Source: Kiritimatiellia bacterium (GTDB taxonomy: Bacteria; Verrucomicrobiota; Kiritimatiellia; RFP12; UBA1067). From it: a stretch of 6,666 bases of DNA. The DNA is taken from NCBI GenBank assembly GCA_016302985.1, contig JAEDMN010000181.1, forward strand, positions 1 through 6,666, given 5' to 3'. The position numbers were made by a program, and so were the translations under genes. The notes under the pieces were generated by a model, which saw only the letters and a list, made by a program, of their open reading frames with translations, was not told where the DNA came from and ran no database searches. Shown piece after piece: positions 5,847 to 6,666 of the stretch (position 1 is the first letter of the stretch; each line of letters begins with the position of its first letter).

Positions 5847-6666
5847 TTACGCCTTGAGTTCCGCCTGGAGGAGCGCGCGGGCGGAACCGGCGCCGCCGAG
5901 CAGCTTCACGAAATAGGCCTCGATGCGGTCCGCGAGGGACGTCTGCGTGAGGTCCGTGCCGAAGATCGACACGTTCGCGAGGATCCCGCGGATCTGCCCC
6001 TTGTAGGACGCGGGGTCGTTCCAGACGATGCCCGCGAGCTTCGCCTGCAGGTCGTCCTTGAGCGGGTCGGCCGAGACCTCCATCGCCTCGCCCCCGTCGT
6101 TGACGGCGAGCAGGTAGCGCAGCCAGCCGGCGATCGCAAGCGGGATCGCGACGAGCGTCCCGAGGTCGCGGCCCGTGGCGAGGTAGCTCTTGACCGTCTC
6201 GCCGAAGCGGATGCCGACCTTCTGCGACGTGTCCGTCGCGATGCGGCGCGGATCGTCCGGCATGAACGGGTTGGGCAGGCGCTCGTTCACGACCTCGTCG
6301 ATGAACGCCTTCGGGGAGAGGATCTTCGGGTCGACGACGACGGGCAGGCCCTCGACGTAGCCGAGGCGCTTGACGAGCGCGACGAGGTCCGGGTCCTTCA
6401 TCTCCTCGCAGATGAGCGTGTAGCCGAGGAGGCAGCCGTACATCGACATCGCGGTGTGCAGCGGGTTGAGGCAGGTCGTGACCTTCATCTTCTCGGTCAT
6501 GTTGACCGTGTCGCGGTCGCAGAAGTAGACGCCGGCCTTCTCGAGGGCGGGGCGTCCGTTCGGGAACTTGTCCTCGACCACGAGGTACTGCGGCTTCTCC
6601 GCGTTGACGAACGGGGCGATGAACGTCTTCTTCGAGGTGACGATCGGCTCCATGCCCTCGATGCCG
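5847..6666 (-). CDS. Mannitol dehydrogenase-family polyol/uronate reductase, C-terminal part (fructuronate reductase-like)
   Basis: The frame is open to the right edge, and residues G-I-E-G precede the internal Met at 6651-6653, so the true start and the N-terminal Rossmann domain are outside the window. About 272 residues are present. Numbered from that Met, YLVVEDKFPNGRPALEKAGV (23-42) is the family's VEDxF...RPxLExxGV linker. MKVTTCLNPLHTAMSMYG (56-73) carries the Lys-Asn-His set of the C-terminal domain (Lys57, Asn63, His66), and RIATDTSQK (137-145) is another conserved stretch. Members reduce keto-sugars or keto-uronates with NAD(P)H: mannitol dehydrogenase, fructuronate reductase (UxuB) or tagaturonate reductase (UxaB). 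The sequence style and the neighbouring lyase favour a uronate reductase, but this is inference. The TAA lies 3 nt before the lyase ATG. Confidence 0.85.
   Translation of the reverse strand, partial: GIEGMEPIVTSKKTFIAPFVNAEKPQYLVVEDKFPNGRPALEKAGVYFCDRDTVNMTEKMKVTTCLNPLHTAMSMYGCLLGYTLICEEMKDPDLVALVKRLGYVEGLPVVVDPKILSPKAFIDEVVNERLPNPFMPDDPRRIATDTSQKVGIRFGETVKSYLATGRDLGTLVAIPLAIAGWLRYLLAVNDGGEAMEVSADPLKDDLQAKLAGIVWNDPASYKGQIRGILANVSIFGTDLTQTSLADRIEAYFVKLLGGAGSARALLQAELKA

Noticed and set aside
1..6666. CRISPR array, insertion sequence, phage or toxin-antitoxin module
   Set aside because: No spaced direct repeats, transposase motifs, terminal inverted repeats or small paired genes were seen. The genes are ordinary housekeeping and carbohydrate genes.

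Overview
This is a GC-rich bacterial window in which every supported gene lies on the minus strand. Read in the direction of transcription (high to low coordinates), the order is: a polyol/uronate reductase of the mannitol dehydrogenase family, cut by the right window edge; a secreted heparinase II/III-like polysaccharide lyase; a PurF-family amidophosphoribosyltransferase; peptide chain release factor 2 (prfB); the t6A-modification protein TsaB; and a tRNA-Val(GAC) with an encoded CCA end. No plus-strand gene is supported. The long plus-strand frames are high-GC shadows of the minus-strand genes. No stretch over 300 bases lacks a gene, and the largest gaps are under 100 bases.

The organism cannot be fixed from the sequence alone. 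High GC, a secreted heparinase-like lyase beside a uronate-type reductase, and a tandem heptamer repeat in an intergenic gap would fit a polysaccharide-degrading member of the Planctomycetes-Verrucomicrobia group, for example Kiritimatiellota. This is an inference of low to moderate confidence.

Region 3570-6666 looks like a carbohydrate-use unit. The reductase stop and the lyase start are 3 bases apart, so the two are probably co-transcribed and translationally coupled. Together they suggest release and catabolism of uronic-acid sugars. An 11-bp stem-loop follows the lyase gene. Region 147-3493 is a housekeeping group (purF-like, prfB, tsaB). It has a possible extended -10 promoter ahead of the purF-like gene, a nine-unit heptamer repeat between purF-like and prfB, and a direct TAA/ATG junction between prfB and tsaB. 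The tRNA gene at the left end has its own well-formed sigma70-type promoter.

The points most worth a second look are the altered glutamine site in the PurF-like protein, which keeps the catalytic Cys and all four Fe-S type cysteines; the 7-base-period repeat; and a prfB without the programmed frameshift. I do not see a clearly new multi-gene system here.
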